Assembly (NCBI GenBank): GCA_020205615.1
Contig: CM035162.1
Location: forward strand, 38,864,464 to 38,928,463
Source: Panax quinquefolius
Taxonomy: Eukaryota; Streptophyta; Magnoliopsida; Apiales; Araliaceae
Direction of reading: 5' to 3'
Length of the DNA: 64,000 nt
The notes under the pieces are model-generated. The model was given only the letters and a program-made list of their open reading frames with translations. It had not been told where the DNA came from and did no database searches. The position numbers were made by a program, and so were the translations under genes. Positions 45,361 to 56,640 of the stretch are shown here, in pieces; the first letter of the stretch is position 1, and every line of letters starts with the position of its first letter.

Positions 45361-46060
45361 GTATTCCTCACGGCGCCGCTGAACTCTACAAATGTAATCC
45401 ATTAAAGACGCTCAAGGTCAATGGTCAACTGATAAAGCATTACTAGGGTGGTGAATCAAACTGGATGTCGTCAACATCACCCTAACCGATACACAGTAAA
45501 ACAGGGAGTAGTCAGGTTGAACGACTTAAAATCAAGCGCTAATTGGGAGGCAATCCGATATTTTGTTATTATTCGTAGTTTTATTTATAATTGTTAGAAT
45601 GTAGCTTTTATTAAGTATTTGGTAGGTAGTATAGCATAAAAATTTTGTTGAAATTCTCAATCCTACTCCAAGTCATTAATAATCTAACATCTTGTACGTT
45701 TATGGTTCAGTAGGAGGGTAAAAAATGAGTAAAGAGTAATAACTGCAAGAAAGAAAGAAAGAAAAATCGAGGATTTTGATCACCAAATTTTGGGCCAAAA
45801 TCCCAAGTCATTGGGCATGCTCACCACGGGAGGGCTATATTAGTCAGGTACACTTCACGGGTGGGTCCTGGATCCTGGGCACATACAAATTCAGCAGCTG
45901 CCTCCCATTTGGTCCAACCTTCTTCCTCTACAAGAGAACACGTTCTGCGCCACTAAACCCTGAATCTCAGCCACTATCTTTCCATCATCAAAACCTCATC
46001 CCCACTACTAATTCACACGATCTCTACTACCCCACCTTCTCAATCACACACCACCTCTAA
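45361..46060 (+). other. pol tail and spacer before ORF3
   Basis: The first ~180 bases continue the integrase C-terminus (LKVNGQ..KHYYG-like). Around 45543 is the TTGGGAGGCAATCC tail common in Athila. A (GAAA)n stretch lies at 45749-45765. From 45860 the sequence is C- and CA-rich (ACCACCTC, AATCACACC), unlike the rest of the element. Confidence 0.55.
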
Positions 46061-46072
46061 ATCACACCACCT

Positions 46073-46080
46073 CTATATAT
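46073..46080 (+). promoter_or_regulatory. candidate internal TATA box before ORF3
   Basis: TATATATA in CCACCTCTATATATATCG is followed by a pyrimidine-rich TTCATCTCAACTCC leader. It lies 90 bases before the first ORF3 ATG (46164) and 252 before the second (46332). Promoter activity is inference. Confidence 0.35.
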
Positions 46081-46163
46081 ATCGCTTCATTTCATCTCAA
46101 CTCCTTCACACAATCTATTTTTGAATTAGGGTATTCTAAGAGGTTATTGGAGAGCAAATTCGA

Positions 46164-47510
46164 GTGCTTACTTGGGGCTTCAACTCATCCATTCCAAGTA
46201 CACCAATTTGTAAATTCAAGTTTCAATTTGGGGAACTTACCCCAACTGCACACAAAGTGTTTGAGAAATTGAATGAACCAAGTGTAAGGGGAAGGAAGTA
46301 TGTGCTAGCACGTTTTAACATCCAGAAATCAATGGCTTCACAACCGACATCCAAACGCCAAAGAGGAGAGAGTTCAAGATCCGCCCACCGGACACCTAAC
46401 ATATGATCGATTTAAAATTTGTGAGTGCCGCCACGCCAAATCCATATGATTACATGCTTACTAAAGCCCTTACGCCGAGAGCGGATTGGCTCCCCGAGGG
46501 AAATGATGGGGAGATGATGGCTCAAATTTATCAAAAGGGTGGCTTAAACTCACCGAAAGCATCGGTCCCCGCCATCGTCAACATCACAAGGAATTTTATG
46601 TAAACGCCAAGACAAAGCCCCATTCAATGCGTTTGTGCGGGTCGCACGGTCCCATTCAAAGGACGATGCAATCAATGCCTATTATCATTCAGGGTGCCAC
46701 GATAGTGTCAAGATGAACAATTGAGGGATTTTGACCCCGACTCACGAGGAGGTTATTACTTAACTTGACAAAGCCGGAACATCTCGGATCAAAGGTCAAA
46801 AGGAGGTACATGTTGTTCCATAGCAAGGACCTTAGTCGGTATGGCAAAAATATGGTACGCCTTCTTATGTGCCAAATTGCTTCCATCCCCAACACACTTT
46901 TGGACGTCACCAAAGAGAAGGCGCTACATTATCAGACGCAATCGTGCAAGATTTTATTATCGACGTAGGGGCAATTATCAGTTTCTCCATCCGCCGGTGT
47001 TTACGTGGATATTTTTTGGGCGGCTTGCCACACCCTTCACTCATCTGTGCGTTGTGTCGCAATGCAGGAGTGAGATGGTCCGATGATGAGCCTACTCAAA
47101 TGTCACTCGCTTTGCTTGATTCTAGAATGATAGTGCGGTATTTTGTGTGGGCAGGAGGCGAGTCACATCCACGAGGTTTGGGTTTTATTTTTCCATCAGC
47201 GTCAGAAGATGAAGTCGATGCAGCAGATACCTCGGGGGATGAGGATGAAGCTATGGGAGATCAAGGAACCCGAAAGCAGAACCGCATCGAGGCAATATCC
47301 AGCCCTCGCCTTAAGTTCCAAAATCGTATGAATGCACACAATAGGGCAAAGACGCCAAAAATGTGGCGATTGGCGATGCGACAAGATCACATGTTCGATG
47401 CTATGAACGCGCTCTTTCTTTCACTCAACACAACACTCCAAAGTTTCAATCCCGGCGGCCCACTATCTATATCAACAACCCAGACCACTGCCTCGATTTC
47501 CTCCAAGTGA
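46164..47510 (+). pseudogene. ORF3 of Athila-like element (plant transposon protein / env-like region)
   Basis: Third gene downstream of pol, as known in Athila. The first open part, 46164-46406, includes a possible start at 46332 (MASQPTSKRQRGESSRS, basic). The middle (46735-46920) changes frame twice: AKIWYAFLCAKLLPSPTH, then LDVTKEKALH. The last part is open to 47510 and belongs to the longest frame in the window (213 codons from 46869): DAIVQDFIIDVGAI, PHPSLICALCRNAGVRW, then an acidic ASEDEVDAADTSGDEDEA tail. I see no clear signal peptide or membrane segment in these pieces. The function of this ORF is not settled; the env-like label is historical. Confidence 0.7.
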
Positions 47511-48745
47511 TTCAGATGATAAAGAGCACCAACCACCTCCTCAGACTTAGGCGATTCCAGGGAAGTCCTCATGCACTTAATTTAATTTTTAGCCAATGAG
47601 GACATTGTGTTACTTAAGTTTGGGGGATTTAATTGTTTAGTTGCATGCATTTTTGTTATTTTTGTTTTTATTTCTAGTTTGCATTTTAGATTAGGTGTTT
47701 GCATAGTAGTTAGGATTTTGCATTTTTTTCATTAGTGTTATTTTCAGTTTAAATATAAAAAAAACATAAAAAAAAAAGAAAGAATTAAGAATTTTAGTTA
47801 AATATCAGGTTTCAGATATGTCCAACAAGGTCAGTAAATTCATGTTATTTAGGGGCCAATGATGAGATTGTTAACAAGTTAACCAATACAGTATTGATTA
47901 TTAGAACTGTGATACAATTTCTATTATGAATCGATTCTTGGACTTGTTTGAAACTGTTATAAAAAGGTTAGCACTAATAATATCTTTGTTGTCAATCGAT
48001 CGGCCTCAAATTGATACATAAATAGTTTCTAAAGGATAATGCTAGGGTGAATGAGAAAACGACGAGGATAGGCAGTAAAGGCTAAAATTAGACAAGAACC
48101 TAAGTTTGGGGGAGTATATGTGGGGTATATAAGCTTTGAAAAAAAATAGATAAAAAAATTAGAAAAAAAAAAGAAACATGTTGAGTCTTGTGGTGGGTTG
48201 AGAAGAAATACTCTCCATAAATACAAGCGTGAGATGGAGCGTAAAACGCACTCACCGACCATCTATCTAAAAAAAGGGAATAATGACGGGAAAAGAACAA
48301 AAGAGCCCCCGTGTTAGAAAAAAAAAATAGAAAAAGAAGAAAGTATAAGTATCCTACATGTACCCTGGAATTTGGTATTGTTTAATTTTAGTTGAGTTGG
48401 GCCTATCTTTGAAATTTTTAAGTTTGCACTGTATGATTCCTTCTAAGAAGTTGTTTATGTATTGAATTTGGGTCTGTATCAGTTATCTTAGATGTTGATC
48501 ACACACGCACGCTTATACCAAAGTGATAATTGTTCAAGATTTGAGAATTAATAATGAAAGTGTGGATTGGTTTTGGTGATTCATATTGTAAAGTTGCTTG
48601 TTTTCTCCGAGGCCATTTGGGATAAATTAGTTTCTTCGATATTGTTGAATTTTAGGCATTTAGAATTTTATTGCATTTCATTGTATTGCATAGATGTAGT
48701 TTATTTTGTGCTCGAGGACCAGTACTGCTTAAGTTTGGGGAATTT
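47511..48745 (+). other. Athila 3' untranslated region with three PPT-like tracts
   Basis: AAGTTTGGGGGATTT at 47617-47631, AAGTTTGGGGGAG at 48102-48114 and AAGTTTGGGGAATTT at 48731-48745; only the last touches the LTR. A-rich stretches lie at 47755-47785 and 48140-48175. 48150-48745 is repeated at 37585-38160. No coding evidence. Confidence 0.65.
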
Positions 48746-50126
48746 TGATAAGTGGATTTAATATACACGAATCGATATTCATTTTAAGTTTAAAATTTAG
48801 TTATCTTCGTGTTTTGTGTTCGTTTTCACTGTTTCATGTTATTTTATGTGTAGGGTGGTCATGGATGCAAGTGGTGAAGAATGGCGAGAGTTTGGAGCAA
48901 AAGTGGAAAAAACTTCATGAAAGTGAAAAAATTCCTTAGCAAGAGAGTTTTACGTCACATGGAAGGGCTCGATTGAAATTGCACTTCACGAAGTGGGGTC
49001 CCGAATCCTACAAGTGACTCATTCGCTATTTGAACTCTCACTCGTAACATGGATTTGTGATGTTTTGTTAGGGCCCCGGACTCTAGAAAAGGCGATTTTG
49101 GCTGTAACATAAGAGAGTTTAATATTACATTGTAATCAACAAAATCATACAACACAAGGAGCATATTACAAAGATTAATTCCGTGATTCAAGTGCGAGCT
49201 TGAAGAGTAATTTTTAGAGAATTTCATGACAGTTGCAAATCTAGGCTACGTGAAGGGGTTTTCATTATTCTTCTTCTCTTAAGTCTTTTATTTGTAATTG
49301 AAAAGATATTTTCAGTATATTATTCAGTTTTTAATTCATTCGTTATGAACTAATTCGCTTATTAGACTTGTGATGGATCCTTGGGTGAAACGATGATTTT
49401 ATAACTTTGATTTCCAATTTAATAAAGTATTTTCAGTTTATCTATGTTAATTCGAGCGTGAATTTATGAATTGCTTGATCAACAATTCTTTGTGGAATTG
49501 AATGGAATCGAGAGAGGATATTCAAATGTAGACCTAGTTAATATAGCATGTGTCATGAATTTTGTGAATAGCAGATTTTTGATTATTGTTAAGGTAGAGA
49601 TATGCTTGATATCACATGTAATCGGGTAGAGAACTTAAGCTTAAACCTTCTTAATTTGCAGTTCACATAGAGATATAGTGAGTTGGTTGATTTAGGTGTT
49701 TAATGATTTCTATCTTAATTGTGGATCGAAGTTAATACGGTATTAGTGCATCGAGAGGTGGTTAATACTATGTTCGTGTTCTTGATTAATAAACTAAGAT
49801 AGTGAATTGAATTGGAATAAAGGTGTTAAAATCAGGGTGAAGCTCAGGGTGAAATCATAAGTCTAATTCTCCATTAATTGTTTGAATTCCAGATTTTGAT
49901 ATTGGTGATTTGGTTTGTGGTATTTTATTTGTTTTTAATTTAGGTTCTATAATTTTTAATCATTGAATTGGATAGTTTAATAAAATTAGGATTAATAGGA
50001 AATTGATAATTGTGAAGTTAAGTTTCTTATTAAATTGTCTCTGTGGGAACGATACTCTATTCATCACTTTATTACTTGTTGACCACGTACACTTGCGTGT
50101 TTTGCGCGTATTAATTTTATCCAACA
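48746..50126 (+). repeat. Athila 3' LTR
   Basis: Starts TGATAAGTGGATTTAATA, ends TTATCCAACA, 1381 bp, collinear with 38161-39545. The GC-rich patch of the 5' copy is altered here (CACTTCACGAAGTGGGGTCCCG). Confidence 0.78.
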
Positions 50127-50893
50127 TAGTGCATAGATGGACATGGTATGATTATGACCAGGGATTATTTGGTGTAATCATGACCGTAATGTTACAAATG
50201 ATATGGAAAAAGTCCTCATTGACCCGTAGTGCATTGATGGACAGTTGTTGGCATGATCATGACCATTGATGAATACACGAATATCCTTGGTTGTGGTGCA
50301 TGGATAATTTGTGGTTGTGATACTAATGAATATCCTTGGCCGTAGTGCAGGTATGATGTGGATTATTTATTAAGCTGAGTCTCAGTGATAAAAGTCATGA
50401 AAAACCTTTTAAATCATAGAAGATAGTAGATTTTATTCTCTACTTGACTCTCTTCTAATGGATTGTTTGTTCGCTATGCATTAAACTTGATGTTTGTTAT
50501 ATTTTATCGGTTTAACACTATTGAAGGCTAATGATAATTTATTCTGCATTATCTTAGTCATAATATTTCTTACTGGGATAGTTGAGCTCACCCTTTTGCT
50601 TTCATTGTTCTCCTCAGGAAATGAGAACGTAGCAGGGACTAGTCGGGGAACAGAGTAATGGTCCAGATAATATCATTAATAGTCCTCAATATTCTATGAA
50701 ATAGTGTGATAATAAATGTAATGAGGACCCCATTGAGTTTGTATATTGTCTAGATGACAATATTTGTATTAAAACTCACAGCATATGTTTAGTCGTATTT
50801 TACACGACTGTTGTATAATTAAGTTGTATTTGAATTTTGTACCATGTATTTGGAGACTCAGAATAGGTGATGTATACCGATTTTGGGGGCGTC
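50127..50893 (+). repeat. B-type LTR, 3' end fragment
   Basis: Begins mid-LTR (TAGTGCATAGATGGACATGG, about position 1990 of a B LTR), passes the paired TATGATTATGACC/TAATCATGACC motifs, and ends TTTTGGGGGCGTCA. It is not the continuation of the B2 3' LTR, which already reached about position 2650 at 37584. So it is a different LTR copy. Confidence 0.78.
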
Positions 50894-52503
50894 ACAATAT
50901 AGATTTTCATTGTCATATTATTTTGTGAAAAACAGAGTTTGGTATTCCTACTACAAACTTAATGCATTTGATGTTTTTATACTCATAATTGAGTGCGTTT
51001 GAACTTAATATTTTTGATGTTTTTAAGTGTTTATGTATATTCATGCATGTTTTATGTTGTTTTATCTGAATTGAGACAAAAGTTATTTGGATCGACGTTT
51101 GGGGTGGCTAGATGCGCATTTTCGGCTTACCATTTACACAGCAGTCATTTCAGAGCCAATTTGAGTATTGATCCAGACCTTATTTCGAAACACTTTAAGA
51201 ATGAATGTTGTAGATCTACGTCTCTTCTTTCTGGAACATCTTGAATCATCCAAATCGGAGTTTGGACGAAGAAGTTATGGCTATTTTCCCAAAGGACGTT
51301 GGAGCAAAAAATTTCTGGAAAAAGTGGCCAGCGCCGGGGAGCCCATTTCAGGCCTATGCCTCGCGCCGGGGCACTAGAGGGCAGTGTTCCAGTGCCATGC
51401 CTAGCGCCGGGGCGCTGGGGAAGAGGTTGGGCAAGCTTGGACGCATTTTGGGGCGAATTTTGACACCTTTTTGACTCCAAATTGGATTGGGTTTGTTCCT
51501 AAGCTAAAAATTGGACTTGTAAGCTATAAATACATGATGTAAGGCATAAAATAAAGGGGGATTACATAGATTAGACTAGATAAAACACTCCATTAGATTA
51601 GAATATAAACCCTAATTCTTAATTAGCCATTGGAGATTGAAGCAAATTGAAAAACACTGAAGATCAAGAGCAAAAACAAGAGGGGAGCATCAGATTTGCT
51701 GACAACGGATTCTATTCTCTTCTCTTATCATACTTTTATCTTTTAATGTCTATTCAGTTGTGGATTCTTGGTTTCCATTCATTAATTATGAACTAATTCT
51801 TTTATTAAGATTTCAATTGAATCTTTTATGTCTATAAATTAGTTATTTGATTTATTCCAATTATTTATGTCAAAGTGAATTGTTTATCTTGTCTTGAACT
51901 TATTGATTAATTATCTGATCAGTAATTACCTTGTTACTCTAGAAGGAATTGAAAGAGGAATTCTAGGGATAGAACTGGGCATGATAACATGTGACTTAGT
52001 TATTTGCATGGTGAATAATTAGGTTTGTGAATTGAATGGAAATATCTGTTCACCGCATGTAACACATAAGGAATTGTAATTGAAGGAGTTTAATTCAATT
52101 GTTTTGCATATGAATATAACAAGATTAATCTAGATTAAATAGAAGTCAATTGATCACTTGGAAAAGGACTTTTGGCATTTGAGAATTCATGTTAACAATT
52201 CAGTAGGCATAATAATTGGGATAATTGGATAATTGATTTATAGTTCGTAATTGGGGATATTGTAGTCTTAACCTTTATTTATTTGAATTCTTTAATAAAG
52301 TAATTCAGTTTAATTAGTTAATTTAGTTTTCTTAATTAGAAAAATCACAATTTGCAGTTGTTTAAATAAAATTGATTTGGTTAAGAGTTAGTACTTGGTA
52401 ATTTTATTAAATAATTTCTCGTGGAAACGATACTTTTCTTATCACTTTATTACTTGTTGATCGTGTATACTTGCGTATTCATTGATTGCAAAATCGACCA
52501 ACA
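50894..52503 (+). repeat. second Athila-type LTR
   Basis: The right end is clear: CGTGGAAACGATACTTTTC, TTATTACTTGTTGATCGTG, then CGACCAACA, followed by AGTTTTTGGCTGCG. The left end is uncertain; TCATAATTGAGTGCG at 50983 is the likely start, leaving about 90 unexplained bases before it. A GC-rich block with three GCGCCGGGG motifs lies at 51331-51420. Different subfamily from 38161-39545. Confidence 0.65.
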
Positions 52504-52630
52504 AGTTTTTGGCTGCGTTCTTTGAAATTCTTTATTAATATTAATTCCATATTAGTTATAATCAATTAGGTCTTAATTTAAGCGTTATTTATTTTTCTTT
52601 TTTGTATTTGTAGGAATTCTTTGCGAGTGT
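52504..52630 (+). other. primer site and leader of second Athila element
   Basis: AGTTTTTGGCTGCGTTC corresponds to the Athila tRNA-Asp-type primer region (TTGGCGCCGTTGCC), better preserved in its first half than in the first element. The leader ends in TTTTTGTATTTGTAG, a plausible splice acceptor, just before the gag start. Confidence 0.6.
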
Positions 52631-52780
52631 ATGCACACTAGATCAAGGCTAAAAAGGAACTTTTTTCCTTATCTGAGCGATATCGAAAGTGAAGTTAGAA
52701 AATTACAGTTGACTAAATCTTGATGTCACCGAGGAAGAAAACCTAGCAGAACAGGAAATTCATAATAGCTCAAAACTAAA
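52631..52780 (+). pseudogene. gag: gag N-terminus of second Athila element (truncated)
   Basis: The ATG at 52631 gives MHTRSRLKRNFFPYLSDIES and ends at a TGA at 52721-52723. The frame then shifts to DVTEEENLAEQEIHNSS-like sequence. The MHTRS start is typical of Athila gag. The remainder of the element is absent. Confidence 0.7.
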
Positions 52781-53108
52781 ATGTTCCTAATCGTATGGAT
52801 CACTAATGTGAGGTTACCGATTTCAGATAGATTAGTACATACTATACTTGCTCTGTTGAAGAGTATGATTGATCTCATAATCATTTGTGTGGAGACACTA
52901 AAGCAAGTATGTAGGTGCTTATTAGAGAATAAATTCACTGAATGTGACTAATAAATGAACCCTAATGGAATTTTACTTGTCATCGATAGAGTTTCTAATG
53001 TGATAGTAAGACAAGTGATTCTTGGACTTGAGATAATCATAATATCGTGTATATCTTTGAATTATATTTTGACATATTCTTTAATACTCTAGCTAGGGTA
53101 TGTCTTAT
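52781..53108 (+). other. unidentified repeat remnant
   Basis: Contains TAGGTGCTTATTAGAGAATA, TTCACTGAATGTGACTAATA, TGGAATTTTACTTGTCATCG and ATTCTTGGACTTGAGATAAT. It matches nothing else in the window and no long frame is visible. I suspect a fragment of another LTR-retrotransposon family but cannot name it. Confidence 0.4.
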
Positions 53109-53296
53109 TGTGAGATCCCAAATTTTATGAATAAAGATTTAAATTCACAAAATAATTTTTTAAATATTATGGTGTGGATTTGATATAATGTTATAGTTGT
53201 GGGTAATATTTATAAATTTTTTGCAAAGTATGCAAGTTGTTATAAAATATTCGTTTGGTTTGGGAATATTCTTTTTGTTGGGGAATATCCGCATCT
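53109..53296 (+). repeat. LTR B', left part (host of element C)
   Basis: Starts TGTGAGATCCCAAATTTTA and matches the first ~190 bases of the B2 3' LTR, including the GGGAATATT motifs. Interrupted by element C; resumes at about 61487 (CAATCATTGGTGGACC). Confidence 0.8.
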
Positions 53297-53820
53297 TGTG
53301 AGACCCCATTTTATTAATAAAGATTTAAATTTTGTCAAAATAATTTTTAATGTTATGGTGTGAATTTGAGATAATATTATAGTTGTGGGTAGTATTTATA
53401 AATTTTGCAAAGTATGCAAGTGGTTATATTATATTCGATTGGTCTGTGGAATATTCTGGTTTATTAGGGAATATTCTGCACAGCTACTCAATCATTGGTG
53501 GACCCCTAGCGTAATTATTCATTCGGATTGAGAAAAACGACAAAAATATTTTATTGAAATAATGGCGGAAGTTTTACCGTTGATCTTGTTGAACTACTTG
53601 GTAGTAAAAATGCGATAATCGTGTGGTTGGTATAAAGATTACGGTATTGATTATTGATGCTTATGTGAGAAGTCACTTTCGATTCCATTATTATTATCGA
53701 TTAATAATATGAATTATTATAGCGATAATGACGTTTTGTTTTATTCGCATTATTAACGTAATAAAATGAAACATCTTTTATATAAAATAGAATACTTTAT
53801 TAAAGTTATTACATAAATAG

Positions 53821-53883
53821 AATATATTATATTTTATTATGCATAGTGTTGCATAGTGTTTTGCATAGTGTTTGCATAGTAAA
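53821..53883 (+). repeat. GCATAGTGTTT short tandem repeat (C 5' LTR)
   Basis: Four to five copies of GCATAGTG(T/TTT) about 130-190 bases upstream of the TATA box. Repeated in the 3' LTR at about 59642-59685. Confidence 0.75.
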
Positions 53884-54008
53884 ATGTTTTTTATATAAAT
53901 AGAATATATTATATTTTATTTAAAAGATTTTTCTTTAAATATGGACCGTCAGATTAAAGTAAATCAATCAGATAGTTCATGGATTAGTTCTTATGCATTC
54001 CATTTTCC

Positions 54009-54017
54009 TATAAATAG
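54009..54017 (+). promoter_or_regulatory. LTR TATA box (C 5' LTR)
   Basis: TATAAATAG in TTTTCCTATAAATAGAAGC. The GGTAAGGG donor-like site follows 150 bases later at 54159. Confidence 0.72.
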
Positions 54018-54184
54018 AAGCTCATTCCTTCATTATTTCTTCTTAATTCATTGAAACTCTAGAGAGAGAAATTATAGAGAGAAGCTATAGAGAGAAAGTT
54101 ATAGAAAGAAGAAGAGTATTATCGCTACTTCACTACTTCTATATTCAGGTTCTTTTACGGTAAGGGTGTTATTCTTTCTTCTTG

Positions 54185-54690
54185 AGAGAACTTCATTATT
54201 CCATTCATTATCATTCTGTTTGAATAACTTTTGTCGTAAAAGTGGCATACCCTATACATAACTTCGATAATCGTGGCATACCCTATACTTGGTGAAATCC
54301 TTATGTTATTCCATTGCTTATTATTACATTGGAATAACTTTGTATACGCAGTTTACCCTATACTTGGTGACATTCTTCTATTATTTTGTTGGAACATCCT
54401 GCATGTGTTTTACACCGGACACCGGTTCCGCTTTTTATTATTCTGCTGGAACATCCTCGTCACAGGTATGTTTTACAGGACTTTGGTTAAAATCTTTATC
54501 ATTCTCATTTGAATATCCATCATGTGTGTTTTACACCGGATCAAAGTTCCATCTTTATTATTCTCATTGGAACATCCGCTTTGTGTAATTTCACGACCGT
54601 TCCGTTATTATTATTCTGTTGGAATAACTGTCTATGCACAATCCGCATGCATGGTGATTTCTTTTGTTATTCCATTCTTTATTATACCCA
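54185..54690 (+). repeat. C-type LTR array (ATTATT...GGAACATCC unit)
   Basis: About seven units of 60-75 bp with TTATTATTCTGTTGGAACATCC and TTTTACACCGGA or a variant, plus two related ATACCCTATACTTGGTGA units at its start. Overlapping forward frames here are by-products of the repeat. Confidence 0.75.
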
Positions 54691-55692
54691 GTTGGTTAAA
54701 ACTTTGACTTCTATACTCCATGAAATTAGTAGAATATCCTTGATATTTGCGTTTCATCCAAAGATCTTTTCATGGAAATATTCTTACGATCATTCTTGAA
54801 TTTTACTCACTTAAACAAAGATGTCGTTGACAATTTGGACGTTAATAATTCATGGATTAAATAATTTTGAACTTGTTTTATTGAATTACTATGTCATTGT
54901 CATCATCCTCATGTTATATTATGTTATCTTTGGCTTACGTGCATAGATGAACTTAGTATGATTATGACCGAGGATCATTCGGTAAGATAATCATGACTTG
55001 ATATAAATGATGTGACAAAAAGTCCTCAAATTCTGTAATGCGTTGATGGATAGTTTTTGGTATGATTATGACCGAGGGGGTGATTCGGTATAGTCATGAC
55101 CATTGATAATTTGATGAAAATCCTTGGCCGTGGTAATGTATGGGATGATTAGATGTGGTGGTTTATTATTAAAAGTTGAGTCTCGTGATAAAATTGATGA
55201 AAACCTTTAAAACCTAAAAGATAGTAGACTTTATTCTCTACTTGACTCTTTTTAATGGATTGCTTATTCACCGTGATTAAACCTGGTTGTCTATTGTATT
55301 TTATCGGTTTAACTTTGTTGAAGGCTAATGATAATTTATTCTGCATTATCTTAGTCATAATATTTCTTCTTGGGCTAGTTGAGCTCACCTTTTTTTTTTC
55401 ATTCTCTTGAGGAAATGAGAACATATTTGGGACGCAGTCTGGGAACGAAGTAATGGTCCAGAGGATAGCATTAGTAGTCTTCACTATTCTCGTGAAATAG
55501 TGTGATAATAGTTGTAATGAGGACTCCTTTTGAGTTTGTATAATATCTAGTAGACAATATTTGTATTCAAACTCACGCTTTTTGTCGTATTATTACACGG
55601 CAGTTATATTAGTAAGTTATATTTGAATTTATGTACCATGTAAGTGGCGACCCAAGATGGGTGACGTATACCCAATTTTGGGGCGCGCACGG

Positions 55693-55704
55693 TTGGTATC
55701 GAGC
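55693..55704 (+). other. C primer binding site (tRNA-iMet)
   Basis: TTGGTATCGAGC, the same form as in A1. Confidence 0.85.
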
Positions 55705-55843
55705 TTAGGGATATGATCCTGGCTAAGAGGTGAGAATAGTACTAGGAGGGAGAGGCGGGGAATACCTTCGCTAGAATGACCTACCTAAGTTTATGTTCTA
55801 TTTTATTGGTCGGTCGTAATATAGGGATAATTTGTTACATGTC

Positions 55844-55877
55844 AATTAACCCTTGTTTTGTGACAAAGTGTTTGAGA
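55844..55877 (+). promoter_or_regulatory. candidate branch site/splice acceptor before gag (C)
   Basis: AATTAACCCTTGTTTTGTGACAAAG immediately upstream of the gag ATG at 55878; shared with A1, A2, B1 and B2. Confidence 0.38.
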
Positions 55878-56235
55878 ATGGCATCGAAAATCTTTGAGAT
55901 AAGCAATGAAGCACATGAGAGTGTTGATTCATTTCAAACAAAAGGTAATGACCAACAACACGATAATAATCATCTTTGGTGGCAATTGGCTATCGTAACA
56001 ATGATAACCATCGGGGAAATTATCATGCTAAGAATGGTAACCACTTGATGGTAATCATGGCAAAGATAATAGAAGTGGAAATTTCAAGAAGAGAAGGTCA
56101 TTTAGCTCGATTTTTTTGTCGTATAGTGAAGTCAAGTCCAGGTGAGATAGTGGCACCAAAGGCGGATCTGGACAAAACAAAGTCGGTGGTTTCGGGGAAG
56201 AAGCGATTTTTCGTGACTTCTCGAAAAGTGGTAAC
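55878..56235 (+). pseudogene. gag: gag remnant of C (capsid core deleted)
   Basis: The ATG at 55878 (MASKIFEISNEAHESVDSF) is open to 56048. The capsid core is missing: the sequence passes straight to the linker before the zinc knuckle (NRSGNFKK-like) and to REGHLARFFC at about 56090-56120, only the second half of a knuckle. It ends in a lysine-rich stretch like the other gags. Confidence 0.72.
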
Positions 56236-56640
56236 CTTAACGAAGTTAGCACACAGGTTAGTTAATTATAAATTCTTCGCTAAGTCTATACCTTATTGAA
56301 TAACCGGTTCTACCCATTCTTTTATCTCTCTCTTGCTTGCGTTCAACGTTTAAATTTGACTCAGGAGAAATTAGACTTTGATTTATCTATTGAAACTTCG
56401 TTGGGAGAAACCTTCGTTACCTCCATCGCTTATTAATCTTGTTGTTTCAAATAAACACTTTCACGTTACTGTCGATCTTATCTCTTTGAAAATACTTGCC
56501 TTTGAGGTAATTTTTTGAAAACGATTGATTAACTACTCATTATTCTTTTTGTAAGGTTGTTAGCTTTCATATTCCTAACCAACCGTTATCTTAATTCAAA
56601 GTAACCAAATCCTAAAGTTAATCCTTTGTTATATCGCCAT
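56236..56640 (+). pseudogene. pol: protease remnant of C
   Basis: EVSTQVS-like start, INSSLSLYLIE.. and GSTHSFIS at about 56300-56330, then NLTQEKLDFDLSIETS and the ILAFEVIF-like C-terminus. The Asp before the GSTHSF motif is not in frame. Confidence 0.65.

Larger units (their letters stand above)
38161..50126 (+). mobile_element. Athila-like Ty3/gypsy element
   Basis: LTR (1385 bp), a degraded tRNA-Asp-type primer site, gag, protease, RT, RNase H, integrase, a third ORF, a PPT and a 3' LTR (1381 bp). Gag, protease and integrase sequences match the Athila lineage by motif. LTRs are close to each other apart from indels. No 5-bp duplication: the left flank is Athila sequence and the right flank is mid-LTR of family B. 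Confidence 0.85.
53297..55689 (+). repeat. 5' LTR of C (2393 bp)
   Basis: Starts TGTGAGACCCC, ends TTTTGGGGCGCGCA. GCATAGTGTTT short repeats at about 53821-53883, TATAAATAG at 54009-54017, GGTAAGGG at 54159-54166, array at about 54185-54690, paired TATGATTATGACC motifs at about 54955-55110. Confidence 0.88.

Noticed and set aside
46164..47510. A functional envelope gene in the Athila element
   Set aside because: The frame is broken at least twice and I see no signal peptide or membrane segment. Only the domain known from Athila ORF3 can be supported.
37584..50127. Simple insertion of the Athila element into the B2 3' LTR
   Set aside because: The flanks are not continuous: the left flank is at about position 2650 of the LTR and the right flank starts at about position 1990, with no target duplication.
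51145..51480. 111-codon reverse-strand frame with Pro/Arg-rich sequence
   Set aside because: It lies over the GC-rich GCGCCGGGG patch of an Athila LTR, where stops are rare by composition.
54273..54799. Overlapping forward frames in the C LTR (and 60115-60512, 63062-63247, 28551-28916)
   Set aside because: They arise from the 60-75 bp repeat array read in several frames at once; overlapping repetitive products are a repeat effect, not genes.
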